From positions 105,485 to 169,484 of the forward strand of contig JAIOYF010000010.1 of assembly GCA_021741245.1 (NCBI GenBank): a stretch of 64,000 nt of DNA, written 5' to 3'. Shown one piece after another: positions 45,417 through 54,349 of this stretch. Origin of the DNA: Paracoccaceae bacterium (GTDB lineage Bacteria > Pseudomonadota > Alphaproteobacteria > Rhodobacterales > Rhodobacteraceae). The translations under genes were made by a program, and so were the position numbers. The notes below the pieces were generated by a model that saw only the letters and a program-made list of their open reading frames with translations, was not told the DNA's origin and searched no databases. Positions within the stretch are counted from its first letter, which is position 1. The number at the start of each line of letters is the position of its first letter.

Positions 45417-46517
45417 GTGAGCGTAAGCCACAACGACGCATATGTTGCATTCGAACACGTGCAAAAAAGCTACGATGGCGTAAGCCTCGTGGTGAAAGAC
45501 CTGAATCTGAATATCGGCAAGGGTGAATTCCTGACCATGCTTGGCCCCTCGGGGTCGGGCAAGACGACTTGCCTTATGATGTTGGCAGGCTTTGAAACCG
45601 CCACCAATGGCGAGATCAAGCTTGATGGCCGCCCGATCAATCAGGTGCCGCCGCACAAGCGTGGCATCGGGATGGTGTTCCAGAACTACGCCCTGTTTCC
45701 GCATATGACGGTGGGGGAAAATCTGTCCTTCCCGTTGGAAGTGCGCGGGATGGGCAAGTCCGAGCGGGAGGCCAAGGTCAAGCGCGCGCTCGACATGGTG
45801 CAGATGTATGACTTCATCAACCGCCGCCCGGCACAGCTTTCAGGCGGACAGCAACAGCGGATCGCCCTTGCGCGCGCATTGGTGTTTGATCCCTCGCTGG
45901 TGTTGATGGATGAACCGCTTGGTGCGTTGGACAAGCAGTTGCGCGAACATATGCAGTTCGAGATCAAACATCTGCATGAAAGCCTTGGCATCACCGTGGT
46001 TTATGTGACCCATGATCAGGGCGAGGCGTTGACGATGTCTGACCGCATCGCGGTGTTCAACGATGGTCGCATCCAACAACTTGCGCCGCCCGCTGATCTG
46101 TATGAGCGTCCTGACAACAGTTTTGTGGCAGGCTTCATCGGTGAGAATAACAAACTGCCGGGAATCATCGAGGAATTGTCGGGTGACAAGGCCCTTGTGC
46201 GTCTGGCCACAGGCGAGGTGATCGACGCCACGGCGGTGAATGTCACCCAAAAGGGGCAAAAGACGCTTGTCTCGATTCGCCCCGAGCGGGTTGAATTCAA
46301 ACCCGAGATGATGCCAGAAGGCGCCCATATGATCGGGGCCGATGTGCTGGAGGTCATCTATATGGGGGATATTTTGCGCGCGGTTCTGCGGGTTGCGGGA
46401 TCGGATGACTTTGTCATGAAAATGCGCAACACTCAGGGCCAGACCCGGCTGACGCCGGGTCAAAAGATCCGCGTCGGCTGGCATCCACAAGATGCCCGCG
46501 CGCTGGAGCCTATGTAG
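45417..46517 (+). CDS. ABC transporter ATP-binding protein, PotA-like
   Basis: A 366-aa ATPase of a polyamine-type importer. Walker A is LGPSGSGKTTCLMMLAGFE, the Q-loop GIGMVFQNYALFPHMTVGEN, the signature QLSGGQQQRIALARAL, Walker B LVLMDEPLGALDKQL and the H-loop YVTHDQGEALTMSD. The C-terminal about 110 residues form a TOBE domain, as in PotA. The start is GTG 45417 (VSVSHNDAYVAFEHV) with GGAG nine bases upstream; the ORF-track start 240 bp earlier is not supported. It leads a four-gene operon: ATPase, binding protein, two permeases. Confidence 0.92.
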   Translation: MSVSHNDAYVAFEHVQKSYDGVSLVVKDLNLNIGKGEFLTMLGPSGSGKTTCLMMLAGFETATNGEIKLDGRPINQVPPHKRGIGMVFQNYALFPHMTVGENLSFPLEVRGMGKSEREAKVKRALDMVQMYDFINRRPAQLSGGQQQRIALARALVFDPSLVLMDEPLGALDKQLREHMQFEIKHLHESLGITVVYVTHDQGEALTMSDRIAVFNDGRIQQLAPPADLYERPDNSFVAGFIGENNKLPGIIEELSGDKALVRLATGEVIDATAVNVTQKGQKTLVSIRPERVEFKPEMMPEGAHMIGADVLEVIYMGDILRAVLRVAGSDDFVMKMRNTQGQTRLTPGQKIRVGWHPQDARALEPM

Positions 46518-46593
46518 AAATACCCGCAAACAGCGGGTAAACCGCCCGGCGCGGTTACCATAAAAAAGCCGAAACTCAATCAGGGAGCTACGA

Positions 46594-47667
46594 ATGAAAA
46601 AACTTCTTATTCTTTCTACTGCACTAACCGGCGCCTCCTTTGCGGCGAATGCACAGGAAGTCAACGTGATGTCATGGGGCGGTGCCTATGCTGTCAGCCA
46701 GGTAGAGGCCTATCACAAGCCGTTCACAGCAGCGACGGGCATCACCGTTGTGTCGATCGACGCCGACAATCCGGCAACGCCGATCAAGGCCCAGGTCGAA
46801 GCTGGCAACGTGACGATTGACGTGGCCGACGTGGAATATGCCGATGCGATCCGCCTGTGCGACGAAGGTCTGCTGGAAGAGATCGATATGGCCATGCTGC
46901 CGCCCGCGCCCGACGGAACCCCAGCGGCTGAGGATTTCTTGCCCGGCGCTGTGACCGATTGTGCCGTATCGACCATCGTGTTCTCGACCGTGTTCGCCTA
47001 TGACACGACAAAATTCCCCGAAGGCCCGACAACCATGGCCGATTTCTTCAACATGGAGAAATTCCCGGGCAAGCGCGGAATGCGCAAGGGCGCGAAAGCA
47101 AACCTCGAAATGGCGCTGATGGCCGATGGCGTGCCAGCGGCTGACGTTTACGCCACGCTGGAAACCCCCGAAGGCATCGACCGCGCCTTTGGTATTCTGG
47201 ACAAGATCAAGACCGATACGATCTGGTGGGAAGCGGGCGCTCAGCCGCCACAACTGCTCGCTGATGGCGAAGTTGCGATGACCACGGCCTATAACGGCCG
47301 TATCTTTGCGGCTGCCGTGGCCGAGGGCAAGCCCTTTGGAACCGTCTGGGATGGTCAGGTCTATGAATACGATCTGTTCGTGATCCCGAAGGGCGCGCCG
47401 AACCTTGAGGCTGCAAAGCAGTTCATCACCTTTGCGACCGACACTCAGCGTCTTGCTGATCAGGCCAAGTGGATCGCCTATGGTCCGGCCCGCAAATCGT
47501 CGGGTGCGCTTGTTGGCATGTATCAGGACGGCAAAACCGAGATGGCGCCCTATATGCCCACCTCGGCTGCGAACCTGACCAATGCCTTGGCTTCTTCCTA
47601 TGAGTTCTGGGTCGACCGTGACACCGAACTGAACGAGCGTTTCAACGCTTGGCTTGCTGCCAACTGA
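46594..47667 (+). CDS. ABC transporter substrate-binding protein, spermidine/putrescine type
   Basis: A 357-aa periplasmic binding protein with signal peptide MKKLLILSTALTGASFAANA. The mature start NVMSWGGAYAVSQVEAYHKP and the segments ATPIKAQVEAGNVTIDVADV, WWEAGAQPPQLLADGEVAM and FVIPKGAPNLEAAKQFI are typical of PotD-like proteins. Between it and the ATPase gene are two small hairpins (TACCCGC/GCGGGTA, AACCGC/GCGGTT), and a strong hairpin follows it; such signals commonly raise binding-protein yield. Polyamine specificity is inferred. Confidence 0.92.
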   Translation: MKKLLILSTALTGASFAANAQEVNVMSWGGAYAVSQVEAYHKPFTAATGITVVSIDADNPATPIKAQVEAGNVTIDVADVEYADAIRLCDEGLLEEIDMAMLPPAPDGTPAAEDFLPGAVTDCAVSTIVFSTVFAYDTTKFPEGPTTMADFFNMEKFPGKRGMRKGAKANLEMALMADGVPAADVYATLETPEGIDRAFGILDKIKTDTIWWEAGAQPPQLLADGEVAMTTAYNGRIFAAAVAEGKPFGTVWDGQVYEYDLFVIPKGAPNLEAAKQFITFATDTQRLADQAKWIAYGPARKSSGALVGMYQDGKTEMAPYMPTSAANLTNALASSYEFWVDRDTELNERFNAWLAAN

Positions 47668-47675
47668 TCACGAAG

Positions 47676-47706
47676 GGGGCGGCGGGCTATCTGCCGCCCC
47701 ACTTTT
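47676..47706 (+). terminator. Intra-operon hairpin after the binding-protein gene
   Basis: GGGGCGGC pairs with GCCGCCCC around a nine-base loop and is followed by ACTTTT. It probably gives partial termination or 3' protection, leaving more mRNA for the binding protein than for the permeases. Confidence 0.65.
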
Positions 47707-47735
47707 GACCCCATCCATTGACCCAAGGGGCAAAC

Positions 47736-49004
47736 ATGGCCGATATCACCGCATCCGAGATACCCGCTGGCGGCTTGGTCACCAGCGATGGTCGTCCTCT
47801 GAAGACAGCGCTTGCCGATGCACAAGCGCGGGCCAAACGGCGGGCGTTCTTGCTCGTGGCACCGTTGCTGGTGTTTGTCGTTGTGACCTTCATCGTGCCT
47901 ATTGGGCAGATGATGCACCAGTCGATCTACAATGACGGATTTTCCGCAAACATGCCGCGCATCACGGCGTGGTTTGCCGAGAACCCCATCGGGACGGAGC
48001 CTGACGAGACAGCGTTTGAGGCACTCGCGCTTGACGTCAGGGATTCCGCTGCTGCCAAGACGATTGGCGTTGTGGGCACAAGGGTGAATTATGAGATGTC
48101 CGGCACCCGGTCCCTCTTCACCTCGACCGGGCGCAAGGCCAAGGATTTTTCTGAGCCCTATCATGAGGCCTTGCGCGCGGCTGATGCCAAATGGGACAAC
48201 CCGGAGCTTTGGGCCACGATGCGTCAGGTTTCGCGCGCCTACAGCCCGAATTTCTTCTTGGCCGCACTTGACCTGACCCGTGACACGCAAGGAAACATCG
48301 TCCGTGTGCCAGAGGAGCGTCAGGTTTATGTGAACCTGTTCATAAAGACCTTTGGTCTGGGTCTGTTGATCACCTTTACCTGCTTTCTCCTTGGCTTTCC
48401 CATCGCGCATCTACTGGCAATTCTGCCGCTGCGCTGGTCAAACCTGTTGATGATCCTTGTGCTGCTGCCATTCTGGACCTCACTTTTGGTGCGCACGACA
48501 AGCTGGATGGTGCTGTTGCAACAACAAGGGGTGCTCAACAGCCTGCTGGTCTGGTCCGGGATCATTGGCGACGATGGCCGCATCCAGATGATCTATAATC
48601 AGACCGGCACCATCATTGCGATGACGCATATCTTGCTGCCCTTTATGATCTTGCCGCTTTATTCCGTTATGCGGCCAATTCCACCGTCGTATGTGCGGGC
48701 GGCGCGGTCTTTGGGGGCAACGAGTTGGACAGCGTTTCGCCGGGTCTACCTGCCACAAACCCTGCCGGGCATCGGTGCCGGATCGTTGCTCGTGTTCATT
48801 CTGGCGGTTGGCTATTACATCACACCTGCCCTTGTCGGTGGCGCGAGTGGTCAGTTGATCTCCAACCTGATCGCCTTTCACATGCAAGACAGCCTGAACT
48901 GGTCGTTGGCGGCGGCGCTTGCCGCGCTGTTACTGGCCGCGGTTCTGGTCCTGTATTGGCTCTACGACCGTCTGGTCGGCATTGACAACCTCAAGCTGGG
49001 ATAA
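47736..49004 (+). CDS. ABC transporter permease, PotB-like, with large periplasmic insert
   Basis: A 422-aa permease. After a first helix (RRAFLLVAPLLVFVVVTFIV) comes an insert of about 140 residues with no helix (DEPTAFEALALDVRDSAA-like acidic stretch, then RQVSRAYSPNFFL), followed by five helices. The EAA-loop coupling region is SYVRAARSLGATSWTAFRRV, for contact with the ATPase. The ATG 47736 is preceded by AAGGGG. The insert is longer than in classical PotB. It forms the pore with the next gene product. Confidence 0.9.
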   Translation: MADITASEIPAGGLVTSDGRPLKTALADAQARAKRRAFLLVAPLLVFVVVTFIVPIGQMMHQSIYNDGFSANMPRITAWFAENPIGTEPDETAFEALALDVRDSAAAKTIGVVGTRVNYEMSGTRSLFTSTGRKAKDFSEPYHEALRAADAKWDNPELWATMRQVSRAYSPNFFLAALDLTRDTQGNIVRVPEERQVYVNLFIKTFGLGLLITFTCFLLGFPIAHLLAILPLRWSNLLMILVLLPFWTSLLVRTTSWMVLLQQQGVLNSLLVWSGIIGDDGRIQMIYNQTGTIIAMTHILLPFMILPLYSVMRPIPPSYVRAARSLGATSWTAFRRVYLPQTLPGIGAGSLLVFILAVGYYITPALVGGASGQLISNLIAFHMQDSLNWSLAAALAALLLAAVLVLYWLYDRLVGIDNLKLG

Positions 49005-49011
49005 GCGGACC

Positions 49012-49965
49012 ATGGCCCTTCCAACATATGCAGACCCGCTTGAGAAGATCTGGTACTACACCTACCGCACGATTTGTGCGCTGATCTTCATCTTTCTGAT
49101 CGCGCCGATCCTCATCGTGATCCCGCTCAGCTTCAACGCCGAGCCCTATTTCACCTTCACCCAGAAGATGCTGTCCTTTGATCCCGAAGGCTATAGCCTG
49201 CGGTGGTATGATCTGTTGCTGACGCAGCCGGGTGTGCCTGCCGATGTGCCGCGCGATGCCGCGTGGTGGGCGCGCGTCTGGAACGAGGCCGCCTGGATCA
49301 ATGCGGCCAAGAATTCGGTGATCATCGGATTTTTCTCGACCATCGTTGCCGCCGCCTTGGGCACACTTGCGGCCCTTGGCCTCAGCCGCCCGGAAATGCC
49401 CTATCGCCGTGCGATCATGGCGGTGCTGATCTCGCCCATGATCGTGCCGATCATCATCACGGCAACGGGGCTGTTCTTCTTTTACTCAAACCCCTGCGCC
49501 CTGATTTCATGGACAGGACTTGATCAACAATGTGGTCGCCTGGCGGGAACCTATTTTGGCGTTGTGCTGGCCCATGCGACGCTGGGTATCCCCTTCGTCA
49601 TCATAACCGTGACGGCCACACTGGTCGGGTTTGACCAGTCGCTGAACCGGGCCGCGATGAGCCTTGGGGCCTCGCCCACGACGACATTTTTCAAGATCAC
49701 CATGCCGCTGATCTTGCCGGGCGTGATCTCGGGCGCGCTGTTTGCCTTTGTCACCTCGTTTGACGAGGTGGTGGTGGTGCTGTTCGTGGCGGCCCATGAT
49801 CAACAGACAATCCCGCGCCAGATGTGGAACGGTATTCGCGAGCAGATCAGTCCGGCGATCCTGTCGGTGGCCACCATTCTTGTGATCGTCTCGGTGGGTC
49901 TGCTTGCAATGGTGGAACTGCTGCGCCGCCGGTCTGAACGCCTGCGCGGGGTGACCCCGCACTGA
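49012..49965 (+). CDS. ABC transporter permease, PotC-like
   Basis: The second permease, 317 aa, with about six helices (ICALIFIFLIAPILIVIPLS, RAIMAVLISPMIVPIIITAT) and the coupling loop NRAAMSLGASPTTTFFKITM. A short insert (SNPCALISWTGLDQQCGRLA) carries two cysteines that could form a disulfide in a periplasmic loop. It follows the first permease with 7 bp between stop and ATG, and ends at a triple hairpin block. Confidence 0.91.
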   Translation: MALPTYADPLEKIWYYTYRTICALIFIFLIAPILIVIPLSFNAEPYFTFTQKMLSFDPEGYSLRWYDLLLTQPGVPADVPRDAAWWARVWNEAAWINAAKNSVIIGFFSTIVAAALGTLAALGLSRPEMPYRRAIMAVLISPMIVPIIITATGLFFFYSNPCALISWTGLDQQCGRLAGTYFGVVLAHATLGIPFVIITVTATLVGFDQSLNRAAMSLGASPTTTFFKITMPLILPGVISGALFAFVTSFDEVVVVLFVAAHDQQTIPRQMWNGIREQISPAILSVATILVIVSVGLLAMVELLRRRSERLRGVTPH

Positions 49966-50018
49966 AAAGTGCGGGGCAATTTTTTTGAAAAAAATTGCAA
50001 GGATTTTGCAAAATCCTT
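49955..50018. terminator. Three consecutive hairpins after the permease
   Basis: The stop codon lies inside CCCCGCACT/AGTGCGGGG with a GAAA loop. Next is GCAATTTTTTT/AAAAAAATTGC with a one-base centre, then AAGGATTTT/AAAATCCTT around GC. The second and third match the double hairpin at 6854-6900 in plan. They lie between the convergent permease and AEC transporter genes and likely terminate both. Confidence 0.75.
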
Positions 50019-50026
50019 GGGTGCGC

Positions 50027-50965
50027 CTAGGGCAGAACGTGCAGCCAAACCCAAGTGGTGCCGATCGACAGTGCCGTGGAAAACAGCACGGCTGATGCCG
50101 TGACCCGCTTGCCCACGCCATAAATGTTAGCGAAGAGATAGGCGTTGACGCCCGGGGCCATGGCGGCCGTGATCACGGCCGAGCGCAAGTCCGCCGTCTC
50201 AAGGTGAAATACAGCCGTCCCCAGCAGCCAGGTGATGGAGGGGTGCAAGATCAGCCCGATGGCGCAGATCATGGCAATCGTGGCACGGTCGCCTTCGGGC
50301 TTGTAGCGTAGCAAAACGCCGCCCAGACCAAACAGCGCGGCCGGAATTCCGGCACGCGCCATCAGGTCAATGCCAGACCAAAAGGCAGAGGGCAGCGCCA
50401 ATCCGCTAAAGTTGACCCCGTAGCCCAGCAAGATGCCGATCACCAAGGGCTGGGTCAGGATAGCGCGGCCAATCTGGAGGGCGAGGGACGCAAAGCTGAG
50501 CGCCTGTGTCCGCTCTCGCACGCATTCCATCACCACGAAGCCGACAGAGTAAAGCAGCGGCGCGTGGGTAGAGATGATCACGATATTGCCCTGAAGCGCA
50601 TCAGGCCCATAGGCGCGTTCGGTGATTGGCAGGCCCAGCAGGACTGTGTTGGAGAACATGCAGGCAAAGCCGATGGCCACGGCATCGGCCCAGGGCCTGC
50701 CAAAGATTACTCTGGCCCCGGCAATGCCCGCGGCAAAACCCGCAAGCGCCCCCGCATAAAACGAAAACAGGATGTTTGGATCAAAGGCTGCAGACAGATC
50801 AAGATGCGCAATGGATCGAAACAGCAGGCATGGGATGGCAAAATTTTGCGCAAAGCGCATCACGCCATCGACAGCATCACCCGAAAACAATCCGGCGCGC
50901 GCCACGGCATAGCCAAATCCGATCACCAGAAAGACGGGCAAGATCACATCGAGCAGCGCGCTCAT
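50027..50965 (-). CDS. AEC-family (auxin efflux carrier-like) transporter
   Basis: A 312-aa membrane protein with about ten helices split into two halves, matching the AEC fold (LLDVILPVFLVIGFGYAVAR at the N terminus, GIPAALFGLGGVLLRY and PSITWLLGTAVFHLE in the second half). The family includes malonate, malate and other carboxylate carriers; substrate is unknown. Its ATG overlaps the upstream metallo-hydrolase by 4 bp, so it is the last gene of the operon that starts upstream with the RlpA-like gene. Confidence 0.88.
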   Translation of the reverse strand: MSALLDVILPVFLVIGFGYAVARAGLFSGDAVDGVMRFAQNFAIPCLLFRSIAHLDLSAAFDPNILFSFYAGALAGFAAGIAGARVIFGRPWADAVAIGFACMFSNTVLLGLPITERAYGPDALQGNIVIISTHAPLLYSVGFVVMECVRERTQALSFASLALQIGRAILTQPLVIGILLGYGVNFSGLALPSAFWSGIDLMARAGIPAALFGLGGVLLRYKPEGDRATIAMICAIGLILHPSITWLLGTAVFHLETADLRSAVITAAMAPGVNAYLFANIYGVGKRVTASAVLFSTALSIGTTWVWLHVLP

Positions 50966-51777
50966 GCCGCAAGCTCAATCACCATCCCATCAAAGGCCGG
51001 GCGGATCGAGGGGGGCAATTCACCCTCCAGCGTCGCAAAGTCGAGGTCATTGTGCATATTGGTCAGAACGGCGCGCTCTGGTTTGGCGCGCGCGATCCAC
51101 TCCAGTGTCATCGCAAGATGGGCATGGGTGGGGTGCGGCTTGCGCCGCAGCGCATCGACAACCCAGACTGAAAGCCCGTCAAGCAGCGGCCAATGCGCCT
51201 CTGGTATCGCCACGGCATCCGGCAAGTAGGCAAGGCCCCCGATGCGAAAGCCAAGCGCGTCCATGCTGCCATGTTCGCACAAAAACGGGATTAGGGTCAC
51301 GTCGCCGCCCGCCCCGGTGACCGTCACGGCCCCGTCGATGCCATGCAGTTCCAGAATGGGCGGGTAGGGCGAGCCGTCGGGTTGCACAAAAGCATAGCCA
51401 AAGCGCGAGATCAGGGCGTTTTGTGTGGGGCCATCCGCCCAGACTGGCAGGCGGCGGCGGATGTTGAAGACGACCTGGCGCAGATCGTCGATCCCATGGG
51501 TGTGGTCGGCATGGGCATGGGTGTAGACAACACCATCCAGCACACCCACCCCCGCATCCAAAAGCTGTGCATGCATGTCGGGCGTGGTGTCGATCAGCAC
51601 GCGGGTCGTGCCCGCAGTGCCAATCCGCTCAATCAACATCGAGCAACGGCGGCGGCGGTTCTTGGGGTTGTTTGGGTCGCAATCCCCCCAATCGGCCCCC
51701 ATCCCCTCGGGGCCTAATCGTGGCACCCCGCCAGAAGAGCCGCAGCCAAGAATGGTAAAACGCAGCGTTGCCATCAT
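50962..51777 (-). CDS. MBL-fold metallo-hydrolase, PhnP-like
   Basis: A 271-aa metallo-beta-lactamase-fold hydrolase. The metal motif is YTHAHADHTHGIDDLR, preceded by LGCGSSGGVPR and LIDTTPDMHAQLL. This pattern fits PhnP-type cyclic phosphodiesterases and related enzymes usually found beside tatD. Additional His ligands appear in FLCEHGSMDA and HPTHAHLAM. The opening ATGATG offers two starts; the first overlaps the tatD stop by 4 bp. Confidence 0.9.
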   Translation of the reverse strand: MMATLRFTILGCGSSGGVPRLGPEGMGADWGDCDPNNPKNRRRRCSMLIERIGTAGTTRVLIDTTPDMHAQLLDAGVGVLDGVVYTHAHADHTHGIDDLRQVVFNIRRRLPVWADGPTQNALISRFGYAFVQPDGSPYPPILELHGIDGAVTVTGAGGDVTLIPFLCEHGSMDALGFRIGGLAYLPDAVAIPEAHWPLLDGLSVWVVDALRRKPHPTHAHLAMTLEWIARAKPERAVLTNMHNDLDFATLEGELPPSIRPAFDGMVIELAA

Positions 51778-52577
51778 GCGGCCTTTGTAAAGAGGCGGTT
51801 GAAATTGGCCGTGGTCTGGGCCGCAAACTCGGCTTCTGTCATGCCAAAGACCTGCGCACCCGTCTTTGCGGTAAAGGCGGTGTAGGCCGGTTCATTGCGA
51901 CGGCCCCGATGGGGTGGGGGGGCCAGATAGGGGCTGTCGGTTTCCAGCAAGATCCGATCCACCGGGGCTTTGGCAAAGATATCGCGCAGGTCCTGACTTC
52001 TGGGAAAGGTCGCAATCCCCGACATGGACAGATAAAACCCAAGCTCCAGTGCCGCTTTTGCCAATCCCTCGCTGCTGGAAAAGCAATGCATGACGCAGCC
52101 ATAGGGTCGGTCCTTGAAGCCTTCGGTCAGGATCTCTGCCATGTCCTCATCCGCGTCGCGGGCGTGGATGATCAGGGGCAGTCCGGTTTCTTGTGCCGCC
52201 TGAATGTGCAGGCGCAGGCTGACCTTTTGAACGGCCTTGCTTTCGGCCGTATAGTGATAGTCGAGGCCCGTTTCCCCAATGCCCACAAACTTTGGGTGGC
52301 GAGCAAGGGTGAGAAGGTCATCAAGGGTGACGGGCGCGTGGTCCGCCGCACTCATCGGATGCACCCCTGCCGCATAATAGACGCTGTCATAGGCCTCCGC
52401 GATGGCGCGGACCTGCGGTTCATTGTGCAGCTTTGTGCAGATCGTGACCATCCGGCGCACGCCAGCGGCATGCGCGCGGGCGATCACAGCGTCCAACTCG
52501 CCGTTGAAATCTGCAAAATCGAGATGACAGTGGCTGTCCACGATCTCGGGCGGGGTCATTTGTGGGGCATCAGACAT
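51774..52577 (-). CDS. tatD: TatD-family metal-dependent hydrolase (DNase)
   Basis: A 267-aa TIM-barrel enzyme of the TatD family, with 3'-5' DNase activity demonstrated for several members. Metal ligands are in VDSHCHLDF (His pair), VGIGETGLDYHYT (Glu), LPLIIHARDADEDM (His), VMHCFSSS (His) and LLETDSPYLAPPP (Asp). It stands between holB (6-bp gap) and the MBL hydrolase, the usual arrangement. Confidence 0.93.
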   Translation of the reverse strand: MSDAPQMTPPEIVDSHCHLDFADFNGELDAVIARAHAAGVRRMVTICTKLHNEPQVRAIAEAYDSVYYAAGVHPMSAADHAPVTLDDLLTLARHPKFVGIGETGLDYHYTAESKAVQKVSLRLHIQAAQETGLPLIIHARDADEDMAEILTEGFKDRPYGCVMHCFSSSEGLAKAALELGFYLSMSGIATFPRSQDLRDIFAKAPVDRILLETDSPYLAPPPHRGRRNEPAYTAFTAKTGAQVFGMTEAEFAAQTTANFNRLFTKAA

Positions 52578-52583
52578 GGGGGC

Positions 52584-53714
52584 TCACCTTTGGGCGAGCA
52601 GGGCTGCCGCCTCGTCGAGTTTCAGGAAGCTATCCATCAGAAGCGCGGCAGGGTCAAGGTTGACTGCCTTGCCACGCCGGGCACGCAAGGAAAGGTGTTG
52701 CGCCAGATCGGCCCAACTGCGCGCGGCAGCCTCATTCGGGGCAAGGCGCTGAAACAGATCACTTTCGCCCTTTGCGGCCTCGGGCGGAAGTTGCCGTGTC
52801 ACCCCCGCGCGGGCCAGTCGCGCCAAAAACAGGTCCAAAAGGGTGATGATCAGGTCAAACCGCTCCTCCGCGCCCTTGCCAGCGCCCAGTTCGGCAAGGG
52901 CAAGCGCGCGCGGACGGTCCATGCGGGGCAGGGTGGCCAACAGGGCGACAAGCGCTTGATACAGTTTCAGCCCCTCCAGATTGGAAAGCCGGAACGCCTC
53001 GCCCACCGATCCCCCGGCCAATTCGCCAAGGGCCTGTACCGCATCCGGGTCAACCGCGCCGCCCACTTGTTCCAGTGCCTTCGCCAAGGCCTCGGGCGCA
53101 AGTGGGGTCAGGCGCAGTTCGCGACAACGCGAGCGGATGGTGGGCAGCAGGCGGTGCGGCTGATGCGCGATGACAAGGAAGGTGACCTTGGCGGGCGGCT
53201 CTTCCAGCAGTTTGAGCAAGGCGTTGGCGGCGCCTGTGTTCATCTCATCCGCCGCATCGATGATCGCAACTCGTCGTCCGCCATCCGTGGCGGAGAGGGC
53301 AAAGAACGACTTCATCTTGCGCACCTCATCCACCCGAATATCGGCGGAAAGGGCTGTGGCCTTGTCATTGGGACCACGGCGCAGCAAGAACAGCCGGGGT
53401 TCCGCCAGTTGCGCCATCCGCCGGACAACGGGCGTGTGCAGATCAACATCAAGGCTTTCGGGGGGCGGCGGTGCGCCAAACAGGCCGCCATCCTCTTCGG
53501 GGGTGTTCAGCAAGAACCGCGCAATACGCCATGCCAGCGTGGCCTTGCCCACGCCCTTTTGCCCGGTAATCAGCCAGCCATGATGCATCCGGGCCGAGGT
53601 ATAGGCGCGCAAAAACTCGGCCTCGGCGGCCTCATGCCCAAAAAGGCGCTGTGTCTCGCGGGGGTGGGGGGCACCCTCGATCCGGTCGGGTTCGGGCAGA
53701 TCATCCGCGGCCAT
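52584..53714 (-). CDS. holB: DNA polymerase III delta' subunit
   Basis: Component of the clamp-loader complex that places the beta sliding clamp on DNA. The 376-aa protein has a P-loop-like ITGQKGVGKATLAWRIARF, the switch region VAIIDAADEMNTGAANALLK, and LLEEPPAKVTFLVIAHQ with sensor 1. The usual Zn-binding cysteines of some delta' proteins are absent, as often in alphaproteobacteria. It overlaps tmk by one base. Confidence 0.93.
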   Translation of the reverse strand: MAADDLPEPDRIEGAPHPRETQRLFGHEAAEAEFLRAYTSARMHHGWLITGQKGVGKATLAWRIARFLLNTPEEDGGLFGAPPPPESLDVDLHTPVVRRMAQLAEPRLFLLRRGPNDKATALSADIRVDEVRKMKSFFALSATDGGRRVAIIDAADEMNTGAANALLKLLEEPPAKVTFLVIAHQPHRLLPTIRSRCRELRLTPLAPEALAKALEQVGGAVDPDAVQALGELAGGSVGEAFRLSNLEGLKLYQALVALLATLPRMDRPRALALAELGAGKGAEERFDLIITLLDLFLARLARAGVTRQLPPEAAKGESDLFQRLAPNEAAARSWADLAQHLSLRARRGKAVNLDPAALLMDSFLKLDEAAALLAQR

Positions 53715-54337
53715 CAGCGCGCCATTGCCCCGGCCAGGGCCGCGCCCAGCACATCCTCCGCCACCAGATCCGGTATGCGTGCACCGTCGATCACCCGGAA
53801 CCGATCATGCCGCTTGGCCAGATCAAGAAAACCCGCCCGTGCAAGGGTTTGGAACGCAAGGCCCATATCTTCGAACCGCATTTCCTTGCCCGCGCGGGCG
53901 GTGGCGCGGGCAAGACCCTCGGCCGGGTCCAGATCAATCAGGATCGTCAAATCAGGTTCGACCCCGATCATCAAGGCATGCAGGCTGTCAACGGTTTGGG
54001 TCAGATCGCCCCGCGTGATGCCCTGAAAAATCCGGGTGCTGTCGGCAAAGCGGTCGGATATGACGATATCCCCGCGTGCAAGGGCAGGGCGGATCGTCTT
54101 TTCCAGATGGTCACGGCGGGCGGCGGTAAACAGCAAGATCTCGGTCTCGGCTGACCAGCGATCCGTCTCCCCCTCCAGCACAAGGCGGCGGATTTCTTCT
54201 GCCCCCGCGCTGCCACCGGGTTCACGGGTCAAGACAACGCTGTGGCCCAGATCGCTCAGGGCTTGCGCCAATCGGCGTGCCTGTGTCGACTTGCCAGAGC
54301 CGTCGATGCCTTCGAAACTGATGAAACGCCCTGCCAT
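53714..54337 (-). CDS. tmk: Thymidylate kinase
   Basis: Phosphorylates dTMP to dTDP for DNA synthesis. The 207-aa protein has P-loop FEGIDGSGKSTQARRLA, the DRF motif ISDRFADSTRIFQG, and lid-region arginines (EGLARATARAGKEMRFED). The LTREPGG motif is present as VLTREPGGSAGAEEIR. It lies 12 bp behind the D-Ala-D-Ala carboxypeptidase gene and overlaps holB by one base. Confidence 0.96.
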   Translation of the reverse strand: MAGRFISFEGIDGSGKSTQARRLAQALSDLGHSVVLTREPGGSAGAEEIRRLVLEGETDRWSAETEILLFTAARRDHLEKTIRPALARGDIVISDRFADSTRIFQGITRGDLTQTVDSLHALMIGVEPDLTILIDLDPAEGLARATARAGKEMRFEDMGLAFQTLARAGFLDLAKRHDRFRVIDGARIPDLVAEDVLGAALAGAMAR

Positions 54338-54349
54338 GGCCCTGCCTTA

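Noticed and set aside
51768-54026. 752-aa plus-strand ORF
   Set aside because: Antisense shadow of tatD, holB and tmk, whose motifs are clear on the other strand.
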